Shown: piece after piece, positions 51,943 through 60,177 of the stretch
Layout of the letters: each line of letters begins with the position of its first letter
How positions within the stretch are numbered: the stretch's first letter is position 1
NCBI RefSeq assembly: GCF_002163875.1
Contig: NZ_CP019333.1
Span: 1,680,864 to 1,744,863, forward strand
Direction of reading: 5' to 3'
DNA length: 64,000 nucleotides
Origin: Gilvibacter sp. SZ-19
GTDB taxonomy: Bacteria; Bacteroidota; Bacteroidia; Flavobacteriales; Flavobacteriaceae
The notes under the pieces: model-generated
What the model was told of the DNA's origin: nothing
Seen by the model: only the letters and a program-made list of their open reading frames with translations
The model's database searches: none
Made by a program: the position numbers and the translations under genes

Positions 51943-52587
51943 TTATTTATAAGTCATTGTAAAATAACTATTATCTTCTTCTGTAAATTTCTGAAAGGTC
52001 AATAAACCATTCCCGTTTAATTTTTCGTTAACGGTATAATTGAGTTGCTTAATGCGAATGCCCCAGGCATAAGCCTTAATATTTATTTTTGAATTAATGT
52101 TGGTTTTGTTGTCCTTCAATGTTCGGTCGTAAATCTTTATGATGCTTTTTGAACCAAAAAAATCCAGCAGTCCTGAATCAAAAGTCATTTCCAATTCTAT
52201 ATCTTCAAGGTTGTCCAAATCGTAGAGCTCTTTAAATTTTTTAGAGGTGGTATTAATTTCGGTCTCCTTTGATTTTGGGTTTGAAAAAGGAAAAGCCATT
52301 ACTATTATACTCGCTTCATCAGGTTTACAGCGATAGGTTGTGGTGTATTTATCGGTCGATTTTTTGTCACGATCAAACAATTCCGTAATCACCTCAATTT
52401 CATAGTATCCATTTTTCTTTATTGTTTCACCAGCTTCAAAAGTTTGTTTGTTTAAAAAGTCGCCATCTTTATCAAAATTTTCCCGAACTACAACCCTGCC
52501 CGAAATCTGCCCAATAAGCATTTCAGTTTGTCCAGTCATTGTGATACTGAATAAAGTGATTAGTACTATGAAACTTTGTTTTCTCAT
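51943..52587 (-). CDS. Exported protein of unknown function
   Basis: A 214-residue protein with a signal peptide (residues 1-20, SITMTGQ) and a beta-rich mature domain. I do not recognise a family. The start overlaps the stop of the PRPP synthetase gene by 4 bases, so the two are translationally coupled, which is odd for a periplasmic protein next to a cytosolic nucleotide enzyme. Confidence 0.6.
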   Translation of the reverse strand: MRKQSFIVLITLFSITMTGQTEMLIGQISGRVVVRENFDKDGDFLNKQTFEAGETIKKNGYYEIEVITELFDRDKKSTDKYTTTYRCKPDEASIIVMAFPFSNPKSKETEINTTSKKFKELYDLDNLEDIELEMTFDSGLLDFFGSKSIIKIYDRTLKDNKTNINSKINIKAYAWGIRIKQLNYTVNEKLNGNGLLTFQKFTEEDNSYFTMTYK

Positions 52588-53477
52588 ATATGGTGCATTA
52601 ATTTTTTTACCTCTTTTGCCATAATATCACTTAAATCTATTCCATTTGAAGAGTGTGGGATGGTATTGCAAGTCACTATTTTTTCTACTCCGGAATCCAA
52701 CAAATCCCGATAGGCATTGCCTGAAAAAACGGCGTGAATACCAACACATATTGGTGGTTTCATTCCTGCTTTTTTCAAATGTTGTACGGTTTCAATCATT
52801 GTTCGAGCTGTAGAAATAATATCATCTACCAAAATGGGTATAGCATCTTTATATATATCCACATCGGGAACAGAGACTTCTACATCACGGTCACCGTGAC
52901 GCACCTTTTGTAATACCGTAAATGGTGCTCCTGCATTTTTGGCGACTTCTGAAACCCATTGTTCACTTTCCGAATCGGGTCCAATAAGTACTGGGTTTTC
53001 GATATTTTCTTTAATCCATTCTGAAATCGCGTCGGCAGCGTGAATCACTTTATTTGGAATTTGATACACTTCTCCCAACGAACTAATTCTGTGCAAGTGA
53101 GGGTCAACTGTGGTAATACTATCGGCAAAACCAGAAATCAATTTTCCGAAGAAACTAGAAGTCACTCCTTCACCTTCATTAAATACTTTGTCTTGACGCA
53201 TATAAGCGAGATATGGCGCTACCAAACAAGTACACATCGCACCAAGTGATTTTGCGGTATGGCTTAAAAAATAGAGCGGTAATAATTTCTCATCAGGGTC
53301 GTGCAGGGTGCAAACCAGTACCACACATTTATCTTTTACGTCAGATAATATGCGTGTGTAAGATTCGCCGTCTGGAAACTTCCGTAAGGTGGTCTTTCCT
53401 TTTTCTGCATCCATTTTTGTTGCCATTAGCTCTGTTAATTCCTCGTTTCCCGGAAGGCTAAATAGTATAGTTTTCAT
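52584..53477 (-). CDS. Ribose-phosphate diphosphokinase (PRPP synthetase), divergent type
   Basis: The 297-residue protein has PRPP synthetase landmarks: RKFPDGESYTRI, PYLAYMRQDKVFNEGEGVTSSFFGKL (the flexible-loop region with KxFxxGE), VDPHLH, GPDSESEQWV and the PRPP loop LVDDIISTARTM. It is shorter and more divergent than the housekeeping Prs (~310 residues), like the accessory forms found next to AMP-phosphorylase-like genes. It is 8 bases downstream of that gene. It would make PRPP from ribose 5-phosphate, or possibly use a ribose 1,5-bisphosphate-derived substrate in the module. Confidence 0.88.
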   Translation of the reverse strand: MKTILFSLPGNEELTELMATKMDAEKGKTTLRKFPDGESYTRILSDVKDKCVVLVCTLHDPDEKLLPLYFLSHTAKSLGAMCTCLVAPYLAYMRQDKVFNEGEGVTSSFFGKLISGFADSITTVDPHLHRISSLGEVYQIPNKVIHAADAISEWIKENIENPVLIGPDSESEQWVSEVAKNAGAPFTVLQKVRHGDRDVEVSVPDVDIYKDAIPILVDDIISTARTMIETVQHLKKAGMKPPICVGIHAVFSGNAYRDLLDSGVEKIVTCNTIPHSSNGIDLSDIMAKEVKKLMHHI

Positions 53478-53485
53478 TTTATTTT

Positions 53486-54988
53486 TTATTTAATAGTTAT
53501 AATGTCGTTATGACTGTTCTTGTACTCTAAGGCGTAATTTAATTCACCCTGCGATTCTGCAAAAAGCGTGAATAGTAAGTCATCTTTTTCAATTTTTTCA
53601 TCTAAATGGACATTCAAAAGAATCCCAGCCGATTTAGACTGCGGTGCGCCTGAAAGTTTTGCGAGCTTCGCTACCTTTCTATTGTCAATACGCTTTAAAA
53701 TACCGGAAGTCTCCGCTCTGATTTCTGTTTTATAAGGTGCCAAAACAGGTTGTGTAAAACGCCCCTGGGCTTTACAAATGGCAAGAAATTTTTCGTAGGC
53801 CTTTCCAGATGTAAGTATCTCTTTGGCAGTTTCCATTCCTTTTCCTTTTTCGACCTTTCCTGAAAGTTCTAACAGTTCTCCAGCCAACAGCATAACACGT
53901 TCTTTTAAGTCCTTTGGTGCATTTTCTTCATTTTTTAGGACGTTCAATATATCGATAGCTTCTAAAGTTGGTCCGATGCCATAACCTACAGGCTGCGAGC
54001 CATCTGTTATGATTACTTTTACATTTAGGTCAATGGCATTGCCCACAGTTTCCATATGGTTTTGTAGTTTTTTAGCCATTTCCATACTTCGTACCTTGGC
54101 CGTTTCACCAACAGGTATGTCAATAACAACGTGAGTAGAACCTGCTGCTGCCTTTTTAGATAATACCGAGGCTATGAGTTGGCCTTCACTATCAATATCC
54201 AAGGCTTTTTCAATTTTAATGAGCACATCATCTGCGGGACTTAGTTGGGCAGTACCACCCCAAACAAAACAACCGCCTTCTTGATTTACTACGGTCTCTA
54301 TCTCGTCAGCAGAAAGTGTAACGTTGGTGAGAACTTCCATTGTGTCCGCGGTACCTGCCGGTGATGTAATGGCTCGGGATGATGTTTTGGGCATTGTAAG
54401 TCCGTACGCAGCGACAATGGCAACTACCAAGGGTGTTGTTCTATTGCCTGGTAATCCGCCTATGCAATGTTTATCGACAACGATTTCTTTATTCCAATTC
54501 AATTGTTTTCCAGAGGCAATCATAGCTTTTGTTAGGTCGGATATTTCATCAATATCCATTCGGTCACCTGCACAGGCTGTTATAAATGCTGAAAGATGGA
54601 TGTTGGAATAGTCGCCTTCAACGATGTCCGTGATAATTTGATTGTAGGCGTTGTAATCCAGTTTTTGGTTATAGATTTTTGCCCTGACGTGGCTTAACGA
54701 CTCTATAGGTTCTAAATGGGAAACATACAGGGTGTCATTGTCGGATACATTCAACTTTTTTGCAGCAGCATCCGATAGTCCTATTTCGTTGGGCAGCAGG
54801 ATATCAGAATTTAAAACATTTAGACTTGCAACGATTGAGGTGCTTGCATTGGATATCCTTATTCGTGTTAATGCTTCAAAACCTTCTGAAATACAGACAT
54901 GGCAATCCTCACGCATGTACACCACATTCTCGTTTTGGGTGTAAATACCAAGGTGTTTGTATTTTAATATGTTTGAATGTTGTTCCAT
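53486..54988 (-). CDS. AMP-phosphorylase-like (thymidine phosphorylase family 2) enzyme
   Basis: This 500-residue protein has an N-terminal extra domain (~1-90), a helical phosphorylase core with DKHCIGGLPGNRTTP (~175) and TSSRAITSPAGTADTMEVL, and a C-terminal beta domain. The extra N-terminal domain and CIGGLPGNRTT are shared with archaeal AMP phosphorylases and differ from thymidine phosphorylase (STGGVGDK). Such enzymes split NMP with phosphate into base and ribose 1,5-bisphosphate. Context (MBL RNase-like upstream, PRPP synthetase downstream) suits a nucleotide recycling role. It lies 3 bases from the MBL gene. Confidence 0.85.
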   Translation of the reverse strand: MEQHSNILKYKHLGIYTQNENVVYMREDCHVCISEGFEALTRIRISNASTSIVASLNVLNSDILLPNEIGLSDAAAKKLNVSDNDTLYVSHLEPIESLSHVRAKIYNQKLDYNAYNQIITDIVEGDYSNIHLSAFITACAGDRMDIDEISDLTKAMIASGKQLNWNKEIVVDKHCIGGLPGNRTTPLVVAIVAAYGLTMPKTSSRAITSPAGTADTMEVLTNVTLSADEIETVVNQEGGCFVWGGTAQLSPADDVLIKIEKALDIDSEGQLIASVLSKKAAAGSTHVVIDIPVGETAKVRSMEMAKKLQNHMETVGNAIDLNVKVIITDGSQPVGYGIGPTLEAIDILNVLKNEENAPKDLKERVMLLAGELLELSGKVEKGKGMETAKEILTSGKAYEKFLAICKAQGRFTQPVLAPYKTEIRAETSGILKRIDNRKVAKLAKLSGAPQSKSAGILLNVHLDEKIEKDDLLFTLFAESQGELNYALEYKNSHNDIITIK

Positions 54989-54991
54989 GGA

Positions 54992-56368
54992 TTATTCTAT
55001 TTCTGTTATAGTATATAATTCCGGGATTTCGGCATCCCAATCATAGGTTTCTTTTATACCTTTTTGTAATGCTTCTGCACTTTCTTTTTCACCGTGGACA
55101 ATAAAAATATGTGCTGGTTTATTTTTAACCTTGCTCATCCAATCTATAAGTTCGGTATGGTCTGCGTGTGCCGAGAGTCCTTCAATTTCGGCCACTTCCA
55201 TATGAAAAGGCACCCACTTGCCATAAACTTTGAGTTTTTTATCGCCTTCAAGTAGTTTTCTACCTCTTGTACCTTCGGCCTGATAGCCAACAAAAAGTAG
55301 TGTATTGCTAGGATTTTGGGCTTGAGTTTCAAGATAGTTTAACATACGCCCTCCTGTAAGCATTCCACTTCCGGCAATGACGATTTTTGGTTTTTCATCA
55401 GTTCGTAATTCCATCGTTTCACGATAACTGCTTACAATGGTAAAGTGTGAACACATTTCATCACATTCAAAATCTTCTAGCTTATGCCAATCCCTTGTAC
55501 GATGAAAGAGTTCCAGTACGTTAGCGCCCATTGGGCTGTCCATAATCATTTGAACTTTTGGGATTTTATCTTCCTTTAGTAACCTCCAGAAAATAAGCAT
55601 CATCAGTTGCGCCCTTTCTACAGAAAAGCTTGGAATAAATAAGCTACCGCCTCTATTGATGGTGTCATTAACTAATTTTTCAATCTGTGGTATGGCTTCA
55701 GCCTCTTCAGGATGAAATCTTCCACCATAGGTGGACTCAATAAATAATACATCAGCCTTTGCCGGTTTTAAAGGTGGGTACAAGAGCAAATCGTTAGTCC
55801 TACCGATGTCGCCTGAAAAAACAAAGCGTTTTCCGTGTATATCCAACTCAATATAAGTAGCACCAAGAATATGTCCGTTGTACTGAAATCGTGCCTTCAC
55901 ATCCTTGAGAATAGGTAACCATTGCGAAGGGGGTACCCCTTTAAAACGAGGTACGGTTTTTTCAACATCGCTTAAGGTGTACAAAGGTTCTGCAGGACTG
56001 TGTTTAGAATACCCCTCTTTGTTGGCACGTTCGGCTTCCTGCTCTTGGATTTTTGCACTATCGTTCAAAATGATTTTTGCAATGTCCAAAGTGGGATTAG
56101 TGCCATATATTGGGCCTTTAAACCCTTGTTTGACCAATCTTGGCAAATATCCCGTATGGTCCATATGACCGTGGGTAAGTAAGACTGCATCAATTTCTGA
56201 AACATCGACGGGTGGATATTCCCAGTTTTTGAGACGCAATTCCTTTAGCCCTTGAAAAAGTCCGCAATCTATCAATATCTTTCTCTCTCCCGTATCCACT
56301 AAATATTTTGAGCCAGTTACAGTACCGGCCGCTCCCAAAAAGTGGATGTTGATTTTATTGTTTTTCAT
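54992..56368 (-). CDS. Beta-CASP metallo-beta-lactamase-fold RNase-like protein
   Basis: From ATG 56368 (458 residues) the protein has the MBL motifs LLTHGHMDHTG and FSGDIGRTND, the beta-CASP insertion, and a C-terminal RNA-specificity domain with IAGSGMLTGGRMLNYLE and GLSAHADHTELIDW. This is the architecture of ysh1/CPSF73-like RNA nucleases. The ORF extends upstream to 56398 through a hydrophobic unmatched MWWTLIHKN start, which I reject. It overlaps nothing at this start and is 14 bases after the small CCGGH protein gene. Confidence 0.9.
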   Translation of the reverse strand: MKNNKINIHFLGAAGTVTGSKYLVDTGERKILIDCGLFQGLKELRLKNWEYPPVDVSEIDAVLLTHGHMDHTGYLPRLVKQGFKGPIYGTNPTLDIAKIILNDSAKIQEQEAERANKEGYSKHSPAEPLYTLSDVEKTVPRFKGVPPSQWLPILKDVKARFQYNGHILGATYIELDIHGKRFVFSGDIGRTNDLLLYPPLKPAKADVLFIESTYGGRFHPEEAEAIPQIEKLVNDTINRGGSLFIPSFSVERAQLMMLIFWRLLKEDKIPKVQMIMDSPMGANVLELFHRTRDWHKLEDFECDEMCSHFTIVSSYRETMELRTDEKPKIVIAGSGMLTGGRMLNYLETQAQNPSNTLLFVGYQAEGTRGRKLLEGDKKLKVYGKWVPFHMEVAEIEGLSAHADHTELIDWMSKVKNKPAHIFIVHGEKESAEALQKGIKETYDWDAEIPELYTITEIE

Positions 56369-56382
56369 CGTATTCTTGTGGA

Positions 56383-56637
56383 TTAGTGTCCACCACAACA
56401 GGAAGATGTGTTTCCTCTGTCTTGGGTCGATTTGTATAACGCTACCACTTCATTATATAGATTTCGTGAATCTTCTTTGATATAAAGTGCTACCTTTTTT
56501 ATGGATTTAGGTTCAAAGTCTACCATATCCAATAGTATTTCTAAGGCCTCTTCCATCAGTTTTGGGTCGTCTTCCAATGCTTCGTAAAAAGGCTCAAAAT
56601 CTATGTTGCTCTGTTGTTTTGTTTCTTCAGTTTTCAT
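56383..56637 (-). CDS. Small acidic protein with CCGGH tail
   Basis: The 84-residue protein is helical and acidic (DFEPFYEALEDDPKLMEEALEILLDMVD), then ends KSTQDRGNTSSCCGGH. The final Cys-Cys-Gly-Gly-His could bind a transition metal. I do not recognise a named family. It precedes the MBL gene and follows the ATP-cone nuclease gene by 22 bases, so it belongs to the nucleotide/stress module. Confidence 0.7.
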   Translation of the reverse strand: MKTEETKQQSNIDFEPFYEALEDDPKLMEEALEILLDMVDFEPKSIKKVALYIKEDSRNLYNEVVALYKSTQDRGNTSSCCGGH

Positions 56638-56659
56638 ATGATTATTTTTAAAAGTTTAT

Positions 56660-57502
56660 TTAATGGTTTTTACACAATGCTTCAGAATCTTCCAAAATCT
56701 TTTTTTGCCTTGATTTATCTATTCCGATTTCATTTAATAAAGAAGGTGTTTCGCTAAGCTCTTTGCAGAGTACAATTCCTTTATCCAATAATCTTATTTT
56801 TTCGGATTTGGTCAGAGTTGTTAATGCTGTTAAGGGATGAAATCCGGACTTGTCTATTCTGTCTTTTAAACCATTTCCCATAGGATAATCCCAGCTTGTC
56901 AATAACAATCCAACGCATTTACCATATTGCACCGCATCGGTTGTAAATCGTGTATTGGTATAAACACCGCCTTTATGTAGTTTAGCCTCGTGACCTTTTT
57001 GATGTTCCCATTGTTTTTCAACATCCAAAAACCGTGAATGGATGTACAAGGGAATCTTGACATTGCAAAACCGTCCTTGGTCGCTGTGGTATTTGCACTC
57101 AATCATATAATGGTAATTATCCTTTTGGGCTATTACATCTACTTCGTGCTGTACGCAGTTGCCTTGAACAATCACACCAACCTTGGTTTCAAATCCTTCG
57201 TGTGCCAATAGTTTTCCCACTAACTTTTCAAATGGAAAACCGGAAGGCCCTAATTCCATTATGGCTTTTTTGAGTTTGTATTTTGAAGCACTAACTCTCG
57301 ATTTTCGTTTAAGCATATTAAAGGCTGTTTGATAGATTTTTTTTGTGGTGATACCATCATATATAGTGTCTTTAATATGTTCAACAATTTCTTCAATTAC
57401 TGCGTCACTTGCCTTTGCACGCCTTAACGAATTGATGAGTTTTTCGCTTTTGAATGGTACTACATCACCTGAATATTTTATTATGTTTATGGACTTGTTC
57501 AT
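56660..57502 (-). CDS. ATP-cone domain fused to Mrr-like nuclease
   Basis: The 280-residue protein starts with an ATP-cone (~1-90: INIIKYSGDVVPFKSEKLINSLRRA...ITTKKIYQTAFNMLKRK), the nucleotide-sensing module of ribonucleotide reductases and NrdR. It is followed by a restriction-endonuclease-like domain (~95-195) with GNCVQHEVDVIAQ and YHYMIECKYH, i.e. D-x-n-E-C-K of the PD-(D/E)xK type. The C-terminal helix-hairpin-helix-like end (LLNEIGIDKSRQKKILEDSEAL) may bind DNA. Nuclease activity gated by ATP or dATP level is inferred. It is 3 bases after the universal stress protein gene. Confidence 0.85.
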   Translation of the reverse strand: MNKSINIIKYSGDVVPFKSEKLINSLRRAKASDAVIEEIVEHIKDTIYDGITTKKIYQTAFNMLKRKSRVSASKYKLKKAIMELGPSGFPFEKLVGKLLAHEGFETKVGVIVQGNCVQHEVDVIAQKDNYHYMIECKYHSDQGRFCNVKIPLYIHSRFLDVEKQWEHQKGHEAKLHKGGVYTNTRFTTDAVQYGKCVGLLLTSWDYPMGNGLKDRIDKSGFHPLTALTTLTKSEKIRLLDKGIVLCKELSETPSLLNEIGIDKSRQKKILEDSEALCKNH

Positions 57503-57505
57503 TGC

Positions 57506-58336
57506 CTAAATATGTATTGTCATTACAGGTAAAGTGGAATGGTTTGTAACACCTTCAGCAATACTTTTTGAAAACAGACTTAAAAACCCTGTTTTACCGT
57601 GTGTGACCATTGCTATTAAATCAGTTGGATGTTGTTCTAGAAATGTATTGATGCCCGTTTCCACTGAGGGTTCATTATAGACAGCCATTGAATAGTTCTT
57701 CAATTCTGGAAAGTTTTGTAACATTTTTTCAATAGGGTCTAGACCAAGCTCTATGCTATTGAAATCCGTCTCGGTATTGATTCGCAATAAGTGGATGCGA
57801 GCGTCACATTTATTTGCTATGGATATTACCTGTTTAAAAGCATCTGTTATATCCTCTTCAAAATTTGAAACAAAAACAATATTCTTAAACGGAAAATTGA
57901 CTTCTTCATCTTTTACCACAATGACCGGTGCATTGGCTTTTCTTACAATTTGCTCTACATTGCTACCTGTTATTTCTCTAATGACGCCTTTGGTTCCACT
58001 ACTTCCCGTAATAATAAAATCGTGGTGATAATGGGTTGAATGGTCTAAAATATCGCCTTGGCCAGCATCAAATTGTAAGAACCTTCGACACTTTAATCCC
58101 TCACGTTCGGCTGTTTTTTCTAGTTCTCTTAAAGCCGATTTTGCTTTGCCTATTTGTTTTAATGTTTCGGGATACCTTTTTTCTTTTAATTTATCCAATT
58201 TAACCCAGTCTACAGGGGTTTTTAATAAATGTAAAAAGTGAATTTCCGAATTATATAATTTGGCCATTTCAATACCAAGTTGCGCTGCTTTGTTACAGTT
58301 TTCAGAGAAATCGGTGGGTACGAGTATGTTTTTCAT
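57506..58336 (-). CDS. Universal stress protein with two Usp domains
   Basis: The 276-residue protein has two tandem UspA-like domains: residues ~1-140 (ILVPTDFSENCNKAAQLGIEMA...GSSGTKG) and ~145-276 (NIVFVSNFEEDITDAFKQ...MVTHGKTGFLSLFSKSIAEGV). The second has the G-2x-G-9x-G(S/T)-like ATP site in part. It probably senses ATP or stress. It sits with the ATP-cone nuclease gene 3 bases downstream and the SDR gene 25 bases upstream. Confidence 0.9.
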   Translation of the reverse strand: MKNILVPTDFSENCNKAAQLGIEMAKLYNSEIHFLHLLKTPVDWVKLDKLKEKRYPETLKQIGKAKSALRELEKTAEREGLKCRRFLQFDAGQGDILDHSTHYHHDFIITGSSGTKGVIREITGSNVEQIVRKANAPVIVVKDEEVNFPFKNIVFVSNFEEDITDAFKQVISIANKCDARIHLLRINTETDFNSIELGLDPIEKMLQNFPELKNYSMAVYNEPSVETGINTFLEQHPTDLIAMVTHGKTGFLSLFSKSIAEGVTNHSTLPVMTIHI

Positions 58337-58361
58337 AAATTTTTAATTTTTAGGTTATCCA

Positions 58362-59135
58362 TTATTGTGCAGTATAACCACCATCAATGACCAACTCAGA
58401 ACCGGTCATAAATTTTGATTCGTCCGAAGCTAAGTAAACGACACCGTAACCTATGTCATCAGGTTCTCCCAAGTGTCCAACCGGATGTAGACTTTCTAAC
58501 TGCTTTTTGCCCTCTTCCACATTGCCTTGGGCTTTTAGGAAATTTTCTACCATTGGGGTCCATATATATGCTGGATGAATGGAATTAACGCGTATTTTGT
58601 AACCCTGCTTCGCACAATGTAGTGCTGCCGATTTGGTAAATATGGTTACACCTCCCTTACTTGCATTATAGGCGGGTAGATTAGGGTCTCCAATAAGTCC
58701 TTCGATTGAAGAAAAGTTAATAATGGAACCACCTTCTCCAGTTTCCTTCATTCCCTTTATGCCATATTGGGTGCCTAAAAAAGTACCGTGAAGGTTTACG
58801 TCTATAAGATTTTTCCAGTCATCTAAAGTTACATCTTCAACCGTTCCACCTATTCCTATTCCGGCAGAATTAGCTACTATATGAAGCTTTCCATATGTTT
58901 TGATCGTAGTCTCAATAACCATTTTCCATTCTTCTTCTTTAGAGACATCTTGTTTAATGAAAATTGCCTCACCGCCATCATTATTAATGTCTTGAACTAC
59001 TTTAGTTCCGTTTTCATCATCTACATCAGTTATCACAATTTTAGCACCTTCACGAGCCAATAAGATTGCACTTGATTTTCCAAGGCCAGAAGCACCTCCC
59101 GTGACAATGGCTACTTTATTTTTTACTCTATCCAT
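58362..59135 (-). CDS. Short-chain dehydrogenase/reductase (SDR)
   Basis: A 257-residue classical SDR with TGGASGLG (NAD(P) site, ~12-19), NSAGIG (~87-92), the catalytic Ser in NFSSIEG and the YNASKGG Tyr-Lys pair, and a C-terminal GSELVIDGGYTAQ. The Asp after the second beta strand (ITDVDDENG) predicts NAD+ rather than NADP+. Substrate is unknown. It lies between the hydroxyacid dehydrogenase and Usp genes in the minus-strand run. Confidence 0.92.
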   Translation of the reverse strand: MDRVKNKVAIVTGGASGLGKSSAILLAREGAKIVITDVDDENGTKVVQDINNDGGEAIFIKQDVSKEEEWKMVIETTIKTYGKLHIVANSAGIGIGGTVEDVTLDDWKNLIDVNLHGTFLGTQYGIKGMKETGEGGSIINFSSIEGLIGDPNLPAYNASKGGVTIFTKSAALHCAKQGYKIRVNSIHPAYIWTPMVENFLKAQGNVEEGKKQLESLHPVGHLGEPDDIGYGVVYLASDESKFMTGSELVIDGGYTAQ

Positions 59136-59177
59136 AATTTTAAGATTTAAGTGTTATTACTAATTTTTGTTTCTTAA

Positions 59178-60167
59178 TCAAGAAACTTCGTTTCCTGAGA
59201 CTTTGCCATTTTCGAAACAGTCTATATTATAAATCGTGGTTTCAGCAATATTGGTCAAAGCCGTTTCGGTTAAAAATGCTTGATGGCTTGTGATTAATAC
59301 ATTGTTGAAGGTCATCAATCTGGCAATCACATCGTCCTGTAAAATATCTTCAGAATGGTCTTCAAAGAACAATCCTTCTTCTTCCTCATAAACATCGATT
59401 CCGAAATAGCCAATTTTTTTGGTTTTCAATCCTTCGATAACCGCCTTGGTATCTACCAATCCGCCACGACTGGTATTGATAAGCATTACCCCAGGTTTCA
59501 TAAGTGCTATGTGTTCTTTATCAATTAAATGTTTGGTTGTAGTCGTTAATGGTACGTGCAGGCTTATAATATCAGATTGCTTGCAGATGGTTTCACAATT
59601 GGTATAGATTACATTATACGAATTGATTAGATTTTGATCTTCAAGGACATCTTGGGCAAGTATTTTGCAGCCAAAGCCGTGTAGAATCTTTACGAGCACG
59701 GACCCAATTTTCCCTGTTCCAATCACACCCACGGTTTTTCCATTGAGGTCGAAACCAGTCAGGCCGTTCAATGAAAAGTTTTGTTCACGAACCCTGTTAT
59801 GGGCTTTAATTAATTTTCGATTGAGTGCTAGAATGAGAGCCAGAGTATGTTCGGCAATGGCATACGGGGAATATGCTGGTACACGAGCCACTTTTATACC
59901 CAGTTCTGATGCTTTTTTTAAATCGACGTGATTGAAACCTGCCGAGCGTAATGCGATGAATTTTATGCCCTGCTTGTGTAAAATCTTCAACACTTCCGAA
60001 GAGGCGTCATCACTGGAAAAAAGTGCTATGGCCTTTGAGCCTTCTGCCAATAAGGCGGTTTCCTTTGTTAGTCGAAATTCTAAAAAATTCAGTTGATGCT
60101 TTCCATTATTGGCGTTTACAATGGAAGGTTTATCGAATTTATGCGTACTGAATATGGTTGTTTTCAT
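59178..60167 (-). CDS. D-2-hydroxyacid dehydrogenase (D-lactate dehydrogenase type)
   Basis: A 329-residue LdhA-like protein with GTGKIGSVLVKIL (NAD site, ~152-164), the catalytic Arg in NTSRGGLVD, a Glu in the YEEEEGLFFEDHS stretch and a His in SHQAFLTE. The N-terminal STHKFDKPSI resembles LdhA. Its probable reaction is pyruvate to D-lactate, useful for redox balance under low oxygen. It is 10 bases after the MgtC/DUF4010 gene. Confidence 0.93.
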   Translation of the reverse strand: MKTTIFSTHKFDKPSIVNANNGKHQLNFLEFRLTKETALLAEGSKAIALFSSDDASSEVLKILHKQGIKFIALRSAGFNHVDLKKASELGIKVARVPAYSPYAIAEHTLALILALNRKLIKAHNRVREQNFSLNGLTGFDLNGKTVGVIGTGKIGSVLVKILHGFGCKILAQDVLEDQNLINSYNVIYTNCETICKQSDIISLHVPLTTTTKHLIDKEHIALMKPGVMLINTSRGGLVDTKAVIEGLKTKKIGYFGIDVYEEEEGLFFEDHSEDILQDDVIARLMTFNNVLITSHQAFLTETALTNIAETTIYNIDCFENGKVSGNEVS

Positions 60168-60177
60168 CTTACAATAA

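Noticed and set aside
56368-56398. Start of the MBL-fold protein at 56398
   Set aside because: The added residues MWWTLIHKNT have no counterpart in the family and overlap the small CCGGH gene; ATG 56368 begins directly before the first MBL strand.
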